Shown one piece after another: positions 34,804 through 43,513 of a DNA stretch of 64,000 bases (its first letter is position 1; each line of letters opens with the position of its first letter). The position numbers were made by a program, and so were the translations under genes. The notes below the pieces were generated by a model that made no database searches, was not told the origin of the DNA, and saw nothing but the letters and a program-made list of their open reading frames with translations. The DNA comes from Corynebacterium falsenii (GTDB lineage Bacteria; Actinomycetota; Actinomycetes; Mycobacteriales; Mycobacteriaceae), in NCBI RefSeq assembly GCF_020099275.1, contig NZ_CP083646.1, forward strand, positions 186,001-250,000, in the 5' to 3' direction.

Positions 34804-36072
34804 GTGGATTCTCAGGGTATTACGGCGGACAGGCCGCGCTCGGCGTCTCCCGCTCGCCGACCCCGCGTGGGGGCTGACCTGTGGGTTCTCGTCGCCAGCC
34901 TCGTGGTTGTGGCACTCAACTTCCTGCTGGAGCCACAAGAGGTTCGCTTGTTCACGATCCTCATGGGGTTGGCGCTGTCGATTTTGCTCGCCGCTGCGGT
35001 GAAGTTCCCCCGCATCGCAGCACCGCTGTTCATCGCTGCCTTGGGATTCGCGACCATTCATTCGTCGAGCGAGTTCGCAGCTTTTACGTTCATGGTTCCC
35101 GTCTTCTGCGGGATCATCGCTTACTCAGGCCGCATTTGGTTAACGGTGATGTGCACAGTCTTGCTCGGCGCCTGGGGAGTCCTAGACCCTTCCGCAAAAA
35201 CGCTAACGGACTCGGTCGCATCTGCCGATCTCATGGCAGCAATTATCTGGACTGGGTTTCTTTGTGTGGCCGACGCATTGGGGTGGTTCTTAGGGCATAA
35301 GGATCGGCAACGCAGAGATCTCACCGAGGAATGGCGCCGTGAGCTCGAGACGAAGCAAAGCCAGCTCGCGGAATCTCTACATGACAACGTGGCTTCATCA
35401 CTTACTTCCGTCGTCATGAAGTCCGAAACTCTCGGCCTTCAGATCGACGCACTGCGCAAGCAGCAAGCGAAAATAGTTGAGCCCACTGCTCGAGAGAATG
35501 ACATTGAGATTCTGCATTTACGCGAATCCCTTGAGTTCATCGCTGAAGAAGGACGCACAGCGATGACTCAACTACGAGAGCTACTCAATGCTCTCACCAC
35601 CACCGACTGGCAAAAACCGGGCAACCCTGCGCTTCGCCCAGCGGAGTCACTCGAGCAGGCAATTCGTCTTCTCAAGAATCACGGCTTCACCGTGCAATTC
35701 CGCGACGAGGCACGGGCCACCAGCTTGTCATCCCGAGAATTCGCAGCTCTCTTGCCAGATGGCAACCAGCAGCGCATGCTCACTCAGCGAGCATTGTTCG
35801 AGGGTTCAACGAACATCCTCAAGTATGCAAAGCCCGGTTCCACCGTGGAATTCGCCATTCGCAGCAGCAGGCGGCGAGTGACCTTGTACATTCGGAACCT
35901 ATGCAAAACTGCCGAAGAATTGCCCGCGAAACGAAAGACGATCATGTCATCAGGTTTGGGGCTCGAGAGCTTGACTCAGTGGGCAAAACGCACGAAGGGA
36001 TCCGCGCGTGGTCACGTCGTCGAGTCTCCGGCAGGGCCTCTATGGTCGCTTGACATCGAGATCCAGCGCTAG
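34804..36072 (+). CDS. Sensor histidine kinase, NarX/DesK-like
   Basis: 422 residues. Residues 24-165 hold five or six membrane helices with no sizeable external domain, so the sensor is the membrane part itself. The kinase core has a HisKA_3-like box with H193 (AESLHDNVASSLTSV), an N-box in ALFEGSTNILKYAKPG and a G-box in MSSGLGLESLTQWA. This form pairs with LuxR-type response regulators, one of which lies 319 bases downstream, after a small secreted-peptide gene. GTG start at 34804. Codon use is less biased and more AT-rich than in the neighbours. A copy of the dispersed motif lies 30-40 bases upstream. Confidence 0.88.
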   Translation: MDSQGITADRPRSASPARRPRVGADLWVLVASLVVVALNFLLEPQEVRLFTILMGLALSILLAAAVKFPRIAAPLFIAALGFATIHSSSEFAAFTFMVPVFCGIIAYSGRIWLTVMCTVLLGAWGVLDPSAKTLTDSVASADLMAAIIWTGFLCVADALGWFLGHKDRQRRDLTEEWRRELETKQSQLAESLHDNVASSLTSVVMKSETLGLQIDALRKQQAKIVEPTARENDIEILHLRESLEFIAEEGRTAMTQLRELLNALTTTDWQKPGNPALRPAESLEQAIRLLKNHGFTVQFRDEARATSLSSREFAALLPDGNQQRMLTQRALFEGSTNILKYAKPGSTVEFAIRSSRRRVTLYIRNLCKTAEELPAKRKTIMSSGLGLESLTQWAKRTKGSARGHVVESPAGPLWSLDIEIQR

Positions 36073-36084
36073 GTTCCTGTGATG

Positions 36085-36159
36085 CCCGCCACATGAGATG
36101 CAAATATAAGTACCTGACTCTAGACTATCTTTTGTATATAGCTTCTTATTCGTAGGGAG
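36085..36159 (+). promoter_or_regulatory. AT-rich putative promoter of the secreted-peptide gene
   Basis: The 99-base gap between the kinase and the peptide gene is the most AT-rich stretch nearby, with a TATATA at 36135-36140 and AGGGAGA (36153-36159) as ribosome binding site 12 bases before the ATG. An own promoter would let the peptide be made in excess over the kinase. No clear -35. Confidence 0.35.
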
Positions 36160-36171
36160 AACACAGCTATC

Positions 36172-36363
36172 ATGTCATTCAAGAACAATCGCTTCGCAAA
36201 GGCCGCTGTCGCAGCGGGGGCCGGCATCGTCATGATGCTCGGCGGTACCGGAATCGCAGCCGCACAACCCGCACCGACCACCCAGAAAATTCAGTACACC
36301 CCCTACGAGGCTCCGTACATGATCTTCAGCTGCCGCGTCCACCCTGAAATGGTGTGGTGCTAA
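36172..36363 (+). CDS. Small secreted peptide with two cysteines
   Basis: 63 residues. Positively charged start (MSFKNNRFAK), hydrophobic core (AAVAAGAGIVMMLGG) and cleavage site after AAA (29-31) predict export by Sec. The mature part is 32 residues, QPAPTTQKIQYTPYEAP followed by YMIFSCRVHPEMVWC, with cysteines at 54 and 63; the second is the very last residue, so a disulfide would make a ten-residue ring at the C-terminus. It lies between a kinase and its response regulator (27 bases before the latter). No family recognised. Candidate extracellular signal or ligand of the kinase. Confidence 0.75.
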   Translation: MSFKNNRFAKAAVAAGAGIVMMLGGTGIAAAQPAPTTQKIQYTPYEAPYMIFSCRVHPEMVWC

Positions 36364-36390
36364 CTTGCCTTGAGGACGTAGGCTAGGCCT

Positions 36391-37071
36391 ATGAACACCT
36401 CCCCCATCCGCACTTTGTTAGTGGATGATGATGCCGCCGTGCTGACCGCACTGCGGCATTATTTTGCTGTCAGTGACACCATTCAAATTGTCGGCGAGGA
36501 AGAAAACGGTCGCGCCGCCCTCCAGCGCATCAGCGCAGACCCAGCTGCCATCGACGTCGTGCTGGCCGATATCCACATGCCAGAGATGGGTGGCCTGGAA
36601 CTGCTCCAGAACATCCAGCACCTGTCGCACGTCCCCGCCTTTGTCGCCATGACAAGCATGGATACAGACGAAACCATGCTCGAGATCCTGAGCCACGGCG
36701 GCAGCGGCTACATCATCAAAAACTCTCGCCCCCAGCGCTTCATCGCCGCGGTCGAAGACGCAGTTAACGGTGGCACGGCCGTGTCCCCCGAGTGCCTTTC
36801 CCGCCTACTGGACTACATCCCTCCGGTCGACGCAGCAGAGGACGGTCGCGGAAGTTGGTCGAAAACTCGAGCCACATCTCCGGCACAACTCACCGACGGC
36901 GAGAAGGCCGTGCTTCGACTTATCGTTCAAGGGCTGTCCAATAAGGAAATAGCGCTGGAGTCCAGGTATGCAGAATCGACCGTCAAAAAGCACGTATCGT
37001 CTCTGATGCAAAAATTTGATGCCTCATCGCGATTAAAACTAGCCACGGCTGCTATTCGAGCAGGCTGGTAA
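36391..37071 (+). CDS. LuxR/NarL-type response regulator
   Basis: 226 residues. Receiver domain 1-125 with acidic pocket DDD (12-14), phosphorylation site D60 (VVLADIHMPEMGG) and the conserved Lys in IIKNSRP; a linker; then a GerE/LuxR helix-turn-helix (about 166-222: LTDGEKAVLRLIVQGLSNKEIA and ESTVKKHVSSLMQKF). Cognate of the kinase at 34.8 kb, with the peptide gene between them. Ribosome binding site GAGGACGTAGG. Target genes unknown; the peptide gene and its AT-rich upstream region are the first to test. Confidence 0.92.
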   Translation: MNTSPIRTLLVDDDAAVLTALRHYFAVSDTIQIVGEEENGRAALQRISADPAAIDVVLADIHMPEMGGLELLQNIQHLSHVPAFVAMTSMDTDETMLEILSHGGSGYIIKNSRPQRFIAAVEDAVNGGTAVSPECLSRLLDYIPPVDAAEDGRGSWSKTRATSPAQLTDGEKAVLRLIVQGLSNKEIALESRYAESTVKKHVSSLMQKFDASSRLKLATAAIRAGW

Positions 37072-37236
37072 AACGGTATATTTTTGCAATTCTGCAGCCC
37101 CTGAGCTGGGTGAATGCCTATTAAGATACTGTGCAGAATGCACCAGAATGGTGCCAGCCCCGGCGCGATAGCAATAAACGGTATTAGCATGGGTTGGGTA
37201 AAGAACTTACGCGACGAGAAAGTTCGGACTACCACT

Positions 37237-38778
37237 ATGCAACTGCCACAGAAAATCGCTGCCGTAGCGGCCGCAGCTACCGCTGGGCTCGCTGCTCGCG
37301 ACCTCACCCAGAAGAAACACTCCATCCTCCGCAACTACCCAGTTGCCGGTCACCTGCGCTACGCCATGGAGACCATCCGGCCGGAGATTCGTCAGTACTT
37401 CATCGAGGGCGATGGCGAAGGCCGCCCCTTCGACCGCACCACCCGCTCAATGATCTACCAGCGCGCCAAGGGCCTCGGCTCCGCCACCGCGTTTGGCACC
37501 GAGTCGGACATGGACAAGTTCGGCTACGAAACGCTGGCGCACTCAGCATTCCCGCTGGATCACATCGACATTCCTTTCCGCGCCACCATCGGCGGCCCGG
37601 ACTGCAAGAAGCCCTACGATATCTCTCGCTACAACATCAGCGACATGAGCTTCGGCGCCCTCTCCGCCAACGCTGTGATGGCCATGAACAAGGGCGCAGC
37701 CCTCGGTGGCTTCGCACAGAGCACGGGCGAGGGTGGCCTCACGCAGTACCACCTGCGCTATGGCGGCGACGTCATCTGGCAGCTCGGCTCCGGCTACTTC
37801 TCCGCACGCACCAAAGACGGACACTTGGACCGCGGCCTGTTCAAGGAGAAGTCGCAGATCGACAACGTCAAGATGATCACCATCAAGATCTCCCAGGGCG
37901 CCAAGCCCGGCATTGGTGGCGAGCTTCCGGCATCGAAGATCAGCGCTGAAATCGCCGAGATCCGCGGCGTTCCCCGTGGTCAGGACTGCATCAGCCCCGC
38001 ATCCCACAAGGAATTCTCCACCCCCACCGAGCTCATCGAGTTCATCGCGGAGCTCCGCGAGCTCTCCGGCGGAAAGCCGATCGGCTTCAAGCTGTGCGTG
38101 GGCAACCACACCGACATTTTGGCTATTTGCAAGGCCATCCTCGCCGTCGGCACCGGACCGGACTACATCATCGTCGATGGTGCAGAAGGCGGCACCGGCG
38201 CAGCGCCCGTGGAGTTCGAGGACCGCGTGGGCATGCGCCTCACCGATGGCCTCATGGCTGTACACAACGCTTTGGTGGGCACCGGCCTGCGCGACAAGAT
38301 CGCCCTCGGCGCTTCCGGCAAGATCACGGGCGGCAACGACATCGTTCGCCGCTTGATCCAGGGCGCGGACATCACCCTGGCCGCCCGCCCCATGATGATG
38401 GCCGCCGGCTGCATCCAGGCGCGAGTCTGCAACACCGGTAAGTGCCCCGTGGGCGTGGCCACCCAGAGCCAGTGGCGCCAGCGCGCTCTGGATGTGGATG
38501 AAAAGGCCATCCGCGTGCGCAACTACCACGATGCCACCGCCAAGGAGGCCGAAAACCTCATGGCTGCCATGGGTGTTGACCACCCATCCAAGCTGGCTCC
38601 GCACATGCTGCGCAAGGTGATCAGCGCTACCGAGACCAAAACCTACCTCGACCTGTTCACCTGGCTCTCCGACGGCGAGCTGCTTGAGGAGCCGAAGGGC
38701 GTGTGGGCCGAGTACTGGAAGCAGGCCAGCGCGGACAACTTCGAGCCGTCTACCCGAGGAACCCGCACGCGGATCTAA
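37237..38778 (+). CDS. FMN-binding glutamate synthase-domain protein
   Basis: 513 residues. Contains the synthase (FMN/Fe-S) domain of the glutamate synthase large subunit but no glutaminase domain. Seen: a hydrophobic N-terminal segment (MQLPQKIAAVAAAATAGLAA), RPEIRQYFIEGD, GALSANAVMAMNKGAALGGF, the GEGGLTQYHL loop, KPGIGGELPASK, DGAEGGTGAAP and the cluster motif CIQARVCNTGKCPVGVATQ. Typical of stand-alone GltS-domain proteins of unsettled function. Start at MQLPQ chosen since homologous segments begin near here; ATG at 37189 is an alternative. Followed by a terminator. Confidence 0.8.
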   Translation: MQLPQKIAAVAAAATAGLAARDLTQKKHSILRNYPVAGHLRYAMETIRPEIRQYFIEGDGEGRPFDRTTRSMIYQRAKGLGSATAFGTESDMDKFGYETLAHSAFPLDHIDIPFRATIGGPDCKKPYDISRYNISDMSFGALSANAVMAMNKGAALGGFAQSTGEGGLTQYHLRYGGDVIWQLGSGYFSARTKDGHLDRGLFKEKSQIDNVKMITIKISQGAKPGIGGELPASKISAEIAEIRGVPRGQDCISPASHKEFSTPTELIEFIAELRELSGGKPIGFKLCVGNHTDILAICKAILAVGTGPDYIIVDGAEGGTGAAPVEFEDRVGMRLTDGLMAVHNALVGTGLRDKIALGASGKITGGNDIVRRLIQGADITLAARPMMMAAGCIQARVCNTGKCPVGVATQSQWRQRALDVDEKAIRVRNYHDATAKEAENLMAAMGVDHPSKLAPHMLRKVISATETKTYLDLFTWLSDGELLEEPKGVWAEYWKQASADNFEPSTRGTRTRI

Positions 38779-39133
38779 CCGCTGATCGCGCTACGGATCC
38801 CATTACCACCCGTGGGAATTAGTGGGAATCGGTAGGTCGCGGTATCCGCGCGTTGATAGGTAGCTTGAGAAGCTTGAGCCAATCCATCATCGGAAACCTA
38901 TCAACACTGACCAAAAGGGGTCGCAGCATCTGCTGCGGCCCCTTTACTCAGCTTCCGTATAAGGTACGCTTATCAATGCTCCTCATCAGCATCACGTCTC
39001 CATCCGAATTGTTTCGCAGCTTTTCGGAACACCCTTAATTCGTCCACTCGCATTCGTGTCCCTCAATCACGCTGCAACACCGGCCGGATCAGGACCTACT
39101 GGAAGACGTGCCTACCTTTAGGACGACGTTCAC
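38779..39133. other. Gene-free gap with terminator and GT1 promoter
   Basis: 355 bases. It holds a direct repeat GTGGGAAT (38812-38819 and 38822-38829), the terminator listed separately, and near its end TACCTT (about 39112-39117) and AGGACGA as likely -10 and ribosome binding site of the glycosyltransferase. No gene recognised. Confidence 0.5.
38914..38945 (+). terminator. Terminator hairpin
   Basis: AAAGGGGTCGCAGCA and TGCTGCGGCCCCTTT pair along 15 positions with a single G-T wobble, leaving almost no loop beyond TC (some terminal pairs must open). T-rich end CCCTTTACT. About 135 bases after the glutamate-synthase-domain gene. Confidence 0.65.
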
Positions 39134-40423
39134 ATGTCAACAATCGCAGTGATGACATCCCCTGCCAAGGGGCATCTCTATCCCCTCGTGGATACCCTCA
39201 TCAAACTCCGCTCACGCGGCCACTCCATCGTGGTGAAAACACTCTCCAGCGAAACGCAGACACTCGAAGATCTCGGTTTCACGGCAATCCCGCTCAGCGA
39301 CACTCTCAACGACGCCCAGCTCGACGACTGGCAAGCCACCAACTCCATCGGGGCGCTCAACGCGGTGCTTCGCCAGCTCGTCAGCCGTATGCCTCATGAT
39401 TTCCGCGAGCTCACCAGCCTCATCGCGGAAACACAACCGGACATGGTCATGGTGGATTTCACGACCTTTGGCGGCCAGATCGCGGCGGAAGCCTCCGGCC
39501 TTCCGTGGGCACTCTGGAGCCCCACCTTCCTGCCGCTCAACCTTCCCGACGACCCGCCATTCGGCATGGGCCTCAAGCGTTCCACCGGTACGACCGGCGC
39601 ACTGCGCGACAAGGCACTGCGCCGCGTTCTCACGCACCTGTGGGATCGCTTCAGCATCAGAGACGTCAACGCGCTGCGCACCACACACGGGCTGGAACCT
39701 CTCCGGCACACCACGGACCTGCTCCAGCGCCCGCCCGCCATCATCAACTTCACCGCCGAGCCCCTCGAATATTCGAGGAAACAGTGGCCAGACAATGTTC
39801 ACCTCGTCGGCCCCGGCACCTGGTCACCACCCGTCAGCGACTCGGACGTGCTCCGCGACGTCACCGATCCCATCGCGCTGGTCACCTGCTCCACCGAGTT
39901 CCAAGACGATGCCGAGCTGGGACAAGTCGCCATCGACGCCTTGGAAGGCACTGGCCTGCATACCGTCGTAACCACCGGCGCCCTGGACCCGCTGACTTTC
40001 CGCCCGAAATCCCAGGCGACAGTCGTGGATTTCCTGTCTCACGATGCCATCCTGGACCGCTGTGCTGTCGTGATCTGCCACGGCGGAATGGGCATCACCC
40101 AGAAAGCTCTGGTCAAGGGCATTCCGATCGTGGTTGTGCCCTTCGGACGGGATCAACGAGAAGTGGCCGAACGGGTTCGGCACTGCCGCGCAGGTGAAGT
40201 GCTCTCCCCCACCAAGCTCACCGCCTCCGCTTTGCACTCCAAAGTCACCGCAGCCATGGCGCTGAAATCCCGCACCGCCGCAGTGGCTCGGCAGCTCGCC
40301 CGCGCCGGTGGTGCAGAGCGTGCCGCTGACATCATCGAAAGCCAACTCGCGCATCGGACCACCAGCCGGGCCACCAGCCAACGCGCCAGCAAGACCACCG
40401 CAGTGCAGGCGGTGATCTCATGA
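39134..40423 (+). CDS. Family 1 (UGT/MGT-like) glycosyltransferase
   Basis: 429 residues, GT-B fold. Seen: N-terminal acceptor domain start STIAVMTSPAKGHLYPLVDTL and the C-terminal donor-site signature VVICHGGMGITQKALVKGIPIVVVPFGRDQ, as in glycosyltransferases acting on lipids, sterols or macrolides. No signal peptide; cytosolic. C-terminal 25 residues are Thr/Ser/Arg-rich. Its stop overlaps the start of the GH5 gene (ATGA), so a sugar-adding and a sugar-removing enzyme are made together. Acceptor unknown; a lipid is likely given the partner. Confidence 0.8.
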   Translation: MSTIAVMTSPAKGHLYPLVDTLIKLRSRGHSIVVKTLSSETQTLEDLGFTAIPLSDTLNDAQLDDWQATNSIGALNAVLRQLVSRMPHDFRELTSLIAETQPDMVMVDFTTFGGQIAAEASGLPWALWSPTFLPLNLPDDPPFGMGLKRSTGTTGALRDKALRRVLTHLWDRFSIRDVNALRTTHGLEPLRHTTDLLQRPPAIINFTAEPLEYSRKQWPDNVHLVGPGTWSPPVSDSDVLRDVTDPIALVTCSTEFQDDAELGQVAIDALEGTGLHTVVTTGALDPLTFRPKSQATVVDFLSHDAILDRCAVVICHGGMGITQKALVKGIPIVVVPFGRDQREVAERVRHCRAGEVLSPTKLTASALHSKVTAAMALKSRTAAVARQLARAGGAERAADIIESQLAHRTTSRATSQRASKTTAVQAVIS

Positions 40424-41979
40424 GCCGCTCCCGTCTCACCAGCCGCTTCACCAGCCTTCTCGCAAGCTTCTGCGCCATCGCCCTCACGGTCGGAGCCACC
40501 GCCGGGGTCACCGCAGTCGCAGCACCCGCCTCCACCACCGAGGTCTCACGCCCGGCAACGGCCAACCGATGGATCGTCGACCCGCAAGGTCGAGCCGTGA
40601 TCTATCACGGCGAAAACGTGGTGGCCAAGAAGCCGCCCTACACGCCAGGCTCTATCGGCTTCGGCGCAGACGATATCGCCTTCCTCAAGGAACAGGGCTA
40701 CAACGCCGTTCGCCTCGGCATCATTTGGGAAGCCGTGGAGCCCACGCCGGGCCACTACGACGACCACTACCTGGACACCATTGAGGACACCGTCCGCCAG
40801 CTCTCACGCGCCGGCATCGAAACTCTGCTGGAAGTGCACCAAGATGCCTGGTCCAGCAAGTACGGTGGCGAGGGTGCACCGGAGTGGGCCAGCATCGACG
40901 ACAACTTCCCCGCCATCCCAGGCGGGCTCATCGCCGCCCAGTTCAGCCCGGCCGTCTACCAAGCGGTCGGCAACTTCTTCAACAACGCCCCGGGCCCGGA
41001 CGGCGTGGGCATCCGCACGCATTACGTCACCATGTGGGGGCACGTAGCACGGCGCTTCGCCTCGGTTCCGGGGATCATCGGCTACAGTCCCATTAACGAG
41101 CCCACGCCGGGGTGGACTTTCCTCCTCTGCCAGGCAGATCTGTGCCCACCCCAGGTCACGGACAAGTTGCGCACCCTCAATGCCGAGGTTGCGGGCGCGA
41201 TTCGGGCGTCGGACAAAAAGACGAGCATCTGGCCGATGGCCTACATCACCTCGGCGCTGGGCGCGCACCCCAACATGGGCCCGCCGGTGGATCCCAACGA
41301 GGTCTACCCGTTCAACTCCTATTCGTTCCTGTGCAATATCGGCCTCGACCTGCCCGGTTTCGTCTGCGACCCTCAGGAACGGCTCAACGCGCAACGCTCG
41401 CGTGAGTACGCCGAGAAGTGGAACATCCCGTTTGCCATGACCGAATTTGGCGCCATCGGTAACCCGGGGGTGCTGCGCACGCAAAGCTCTATCGCCGACG
41501 CCAACATGATCAGCTGGTTCCACTGGAGCTATGGCGGACCGGATCATACGACCTCAGCGCCCTCGCCCGAGGATCAGGCCATTGTGATCGACCCGCATCA
41601 GGCGCCGGCTGGGGTGAATGTGAACTGGGATAACCTGCGCGACATTCAGCGGGCGTACCCGCAAGCGATCGCCGGCACGCCGCTGCGGTGGGGCACGGAC
41701 GACCGCGGGACGTTCGCTCTGACGTGGAGCTCAGAACGGCCCGCGCGCGATGGGGTATTCCCGGCTGGCTCCCGCAGCGTGGTGCGGATTCCGCCGACTG
41801 CGTTCCCGGGCGGGTACACGGTGCGGGTGACGAATGGCAGGGTGGTATCTGCGGATAACGCCGCTGAGCTGGTCATTGAGAGTGGTGGGCAGGACCCAGT
41901 CTCTGTGATCGTGACGCCGCGGGAGCCGGTGTATCGACCAACGCTGCTGACCTCGTCCGATCCTGCGGGAACCAGGTGA
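40420..41979 (+). CDS. Secreted GH5 endoglycoceramidase-like hydrolase
   Basis: 519 residues. Sec signal (cleavage after VAA near residue 35), then a GH5 TIM barrel: GENVVAKKPPYTP, YNAVRLGIIWEAVEPTPG, EVHQDAWSSKYGG, the acid/base glutamate in IGYSPINEPTPG and the nucleophile glutamate in FAMTEFGAIGNP, followed by a C-terminal beta domain (about 430-510). Motifs fit endoglycoceramidases, which release the whole glycan from glycosphingolipids. No second anchor, so secreted or wall-associated. In a skin or mucosal Corynebacterium this could harvest host glycolipids, or act on its own glycolipids; this is inference. Confidence 0.82.
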   Translation: MSRSRLTSRFTSLLASFCAIALTVGATAGVTAVAAPASTTEVSRPATANRWIVDPQGRAVIYHGENVVAKKPPYTPGSIGFGADDIAFLKEQGYNAVRLGIIWEAVEPTPGHYDDHYLDTIEDTVRQLSRAGIETLLEVHQDAWSSKYGGEGAPEWASIDDNFPAIPGGLIAAQFSPAVYQAVGNFFNNAPGPDGVGIRTHYVTMWGHVARRFASVPGIIGYSPINEPTPGWTFLLCQADLCPPQVTDKLRTLNAEVAGAIRASDKKTSIWPMAYITSALGAHPNMGPPVDPNEVYPFNSYSFLCNIGLDLPGFVCDPQERLNAQRSREYAEKWNIPFAMTEFGAIGNPGVLRTQSSIADANMISWFHWSYGGPDHTTSAPSPEDQAIVIDPHQAPAGVNVNWDNLRDIQRAYPQAIAGTPLRWGTDDRGTFALTWSSERPARDGVFPAGSRSVVRIPPTAFPGGYTVRVTNGRVVSADNAAELVIESGGQDPVSVIVTPREPVYRPTLLTSSDPAGTR

Positions 41980-41982
41980 ACG

Positions 41983-42028
41983 GGTAAAGCCACCTTCTCA
42001 AGTTTCGAGAAAGTGGCTTTTACCTGAT
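41983..42028 (+). terminator. Terminator between GH5 gene and tRNA-Thr
   Basis: GGTAAA-GCCAC-CTTCTC pairs with GAGAAA-GTGGC-TTTTACC across a short loop, with one bulge and one mismatch; both arms give U-rich 3' ends, so it can serve the GH5 gene on the plus strand and the tRNA on the minus strand. Confidence 0.7.
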
Positions 42029-42035
42029 GTTTTGC

Positions 42036-42111
42036 TGGAGCCGCTTGCGAGAATCGAACTCGCGACCTTTTCATTACGAGTGAAACGCTCTGCCGACTGA
42101 GCTAAAGCGGC
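42036..42111 (-). tRNA. tRNA-Thr (anticodon CGT)
   Basis: On the minus strand the sequence starts GCCGCTTTAGCTCAGTCGGCAG and ends in an encoded CCA (42036-42038). The 7-bp acceptor stem (GCCGCTT/AAGCGGC), D arm GCTC...GAGC, anticodon stem TTTCA/TGAAA with loop CTCGTAA, and T arm GCGAG-TTCGATT-CTCGC all pair. Anticodon CGT reads ACG (Thr). A candidate -10 TAGGAT lies about 45 bases upstream. In C. glutamicum a tRNA-Thr also lies beside holB. Confidence 0.95.
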
Positions 42112-42198
42112 GCGTAGCAACACCGCCGTGAGAAGCGGATGTTGTACGAAGCGTTATCCTAGTGCACCACCAGCCCCGGCACCAAAACAGGCCTGCAA

Positions 42199-43422
42199 CT
42201 AGACAACGCCACAGCATTCCCGCAGGCGCCCGGCCATCGCGTCCAACGCTACCTCCGGCTTCACGTTATATCCCAGCACCTCGCGGCACTCACTGACCGC
42301 ATCGATGCACCGCACCAACGCCTCGCCGGAATTGCGGCGCGCCAACTCCCGAGACGTCGCAGCCATATCCGGGTGTTGGTAGCCACCGATCGGCGCCCCA
42401 TCGTCATCCACCGCGCCCACAGCCTGCATCATCGCATCCCGGTACAGACCCGCCACATCGATGAGCGCCAGATCCAGGGCATCGCGTGTTTGGCGGGTAC
42501 GGCGATTCTTCTGCTCCTTCTCCAGCTCCTTCATCTGGCCAGAAGCACCGCGCTGCGCCTTCGCCGCGCCGCGTCCCTTCGCGCCCACGCCCAGGCTGTT
42601 TTCCAGCTCCGCCTTTTCGCGCTGCTCATCGGCCTCAAGGGCACTCGCGGCCTCCTCCGTGGCCTTCTTCACCAGCTCGGAGGTGAACAGGAACAACCTG
42701 CCCGACTCGTACACCATCTGCGGAAGTTTCAGGGCAGTCGCTCGCTTGGCACGGGCACGCTCCTCCCGCGCCAGATGCCGCGCCCTGCCGATGTGTCCGC
42801 CGGAGACACTGGCGGCCCATTGAGCTTGTTCATCGGTGAGCCCTAGGGTGGCGTCGGACAAAAGAACATCCTTAACCGCAGCCACACCAGGAGTGGGCAC
42901 ATAGACGTGGCGGCACCGCGACCGCAGCGTGATCGAAATGTCCTGCGGATCGGTCGACGGCGCGCAGAGCAGGAACACCGTGCGCGGCGGCGGCTCCTCC
43001 ACCGACTTCAACAAGGCGTTCGCGGCACCGTCCGAAAGCCGGTCAGCGTCCTCGACAACGACCACACGCCAGCGCGCCACGGTCGGCATATTCGCAGCCT
43101 CCCGCACGACCTCGCGGATGTCATCGACAGCGAGGACCACACCCGACGTCGACACCCACAAAATATCCGGATGTGTGCCCGCGTCCGCCGAACGGCACTG
43201 CTCGCAACGACCGCACCCACCATGCGGGCACACCAACGCCGTGGCAAAAACCTTCGCGGCGATCGAGCGCCCCGAACCCGGCGGGCCCGTAAACAACCAC
43301 GAGTGCGTCATCGACTGCAGATCCGTCACCGCACGGCGCAACGGCACGCGCACGGCAGGCGACGTGATCCGCGCGAATACGCCCTCCGGCGCCGAAAGAT
43401 CCTGAGTCTCACTCACACCCAC
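42199..43422 (-). CDS. holB: DNA polymerase III delta-prime subunit
   Basis: 407 residues. Clamp-loader subunit. Seen: Walker A GPPGSGRS with the usual Lys replaced by Arg (delta-prime is not an ATPase), the zinc site CPHGGCGRCEQC, WRVVVVEDADRLSDGAANALLKSVEEPPPRTVFLL and the sensor 1-like TLRSRCRHV. The C-terminal half contains an Arg/Glu/Lys-rich helical insertion (about 270-310). Paired divergently with the adenylate cyclase, as Rv3644c with Rv3645. Contains an inverted copy of the dispersed motif at 42847-42856. Confidence 0.93.
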   Translation of the reverse strand: MGVSETQDLSAPEGVFARITSPAVRVPLRRAVTDLQSMTHSWLFTGPPGSGRSIAAKVFATALVCPHGGCGRCEQCRSADAGTHPDILWVSTSGVVLAVDDIREVVREAANMPTVARWRVVVVEDADRLSDGAANALLKSVEEPPPRTVFLLCAPSTDPQDISITLRSRCRHVYVPTPGVAAVKDVLLSDATLGLTDEQAQWAASVSGGHIGRARHLAREERARAKRATALKLPQMVYESGRLFLFTSELVKKATEEAASALEADEQREKAELENSLGVGAKGRGAAKAQRGASGQMKELEKEQKNRRTRQTRDALDLALIDVAGLYRDAMMQAVGAVDDDGAPIGGYQHPDMAATSRELARRNSGEALVRCIDAVSECREVLGYNVKPEVALDAMAGRLRECCGVV

Positions 43423-43513
43423 AGTCTAGACAACAGATGGGACACCGGATACGACACCGGATGGGATAACCGATGCGACAACTAAACCACCAACGTTCGA
43501 TAGTCTGGAGGGC

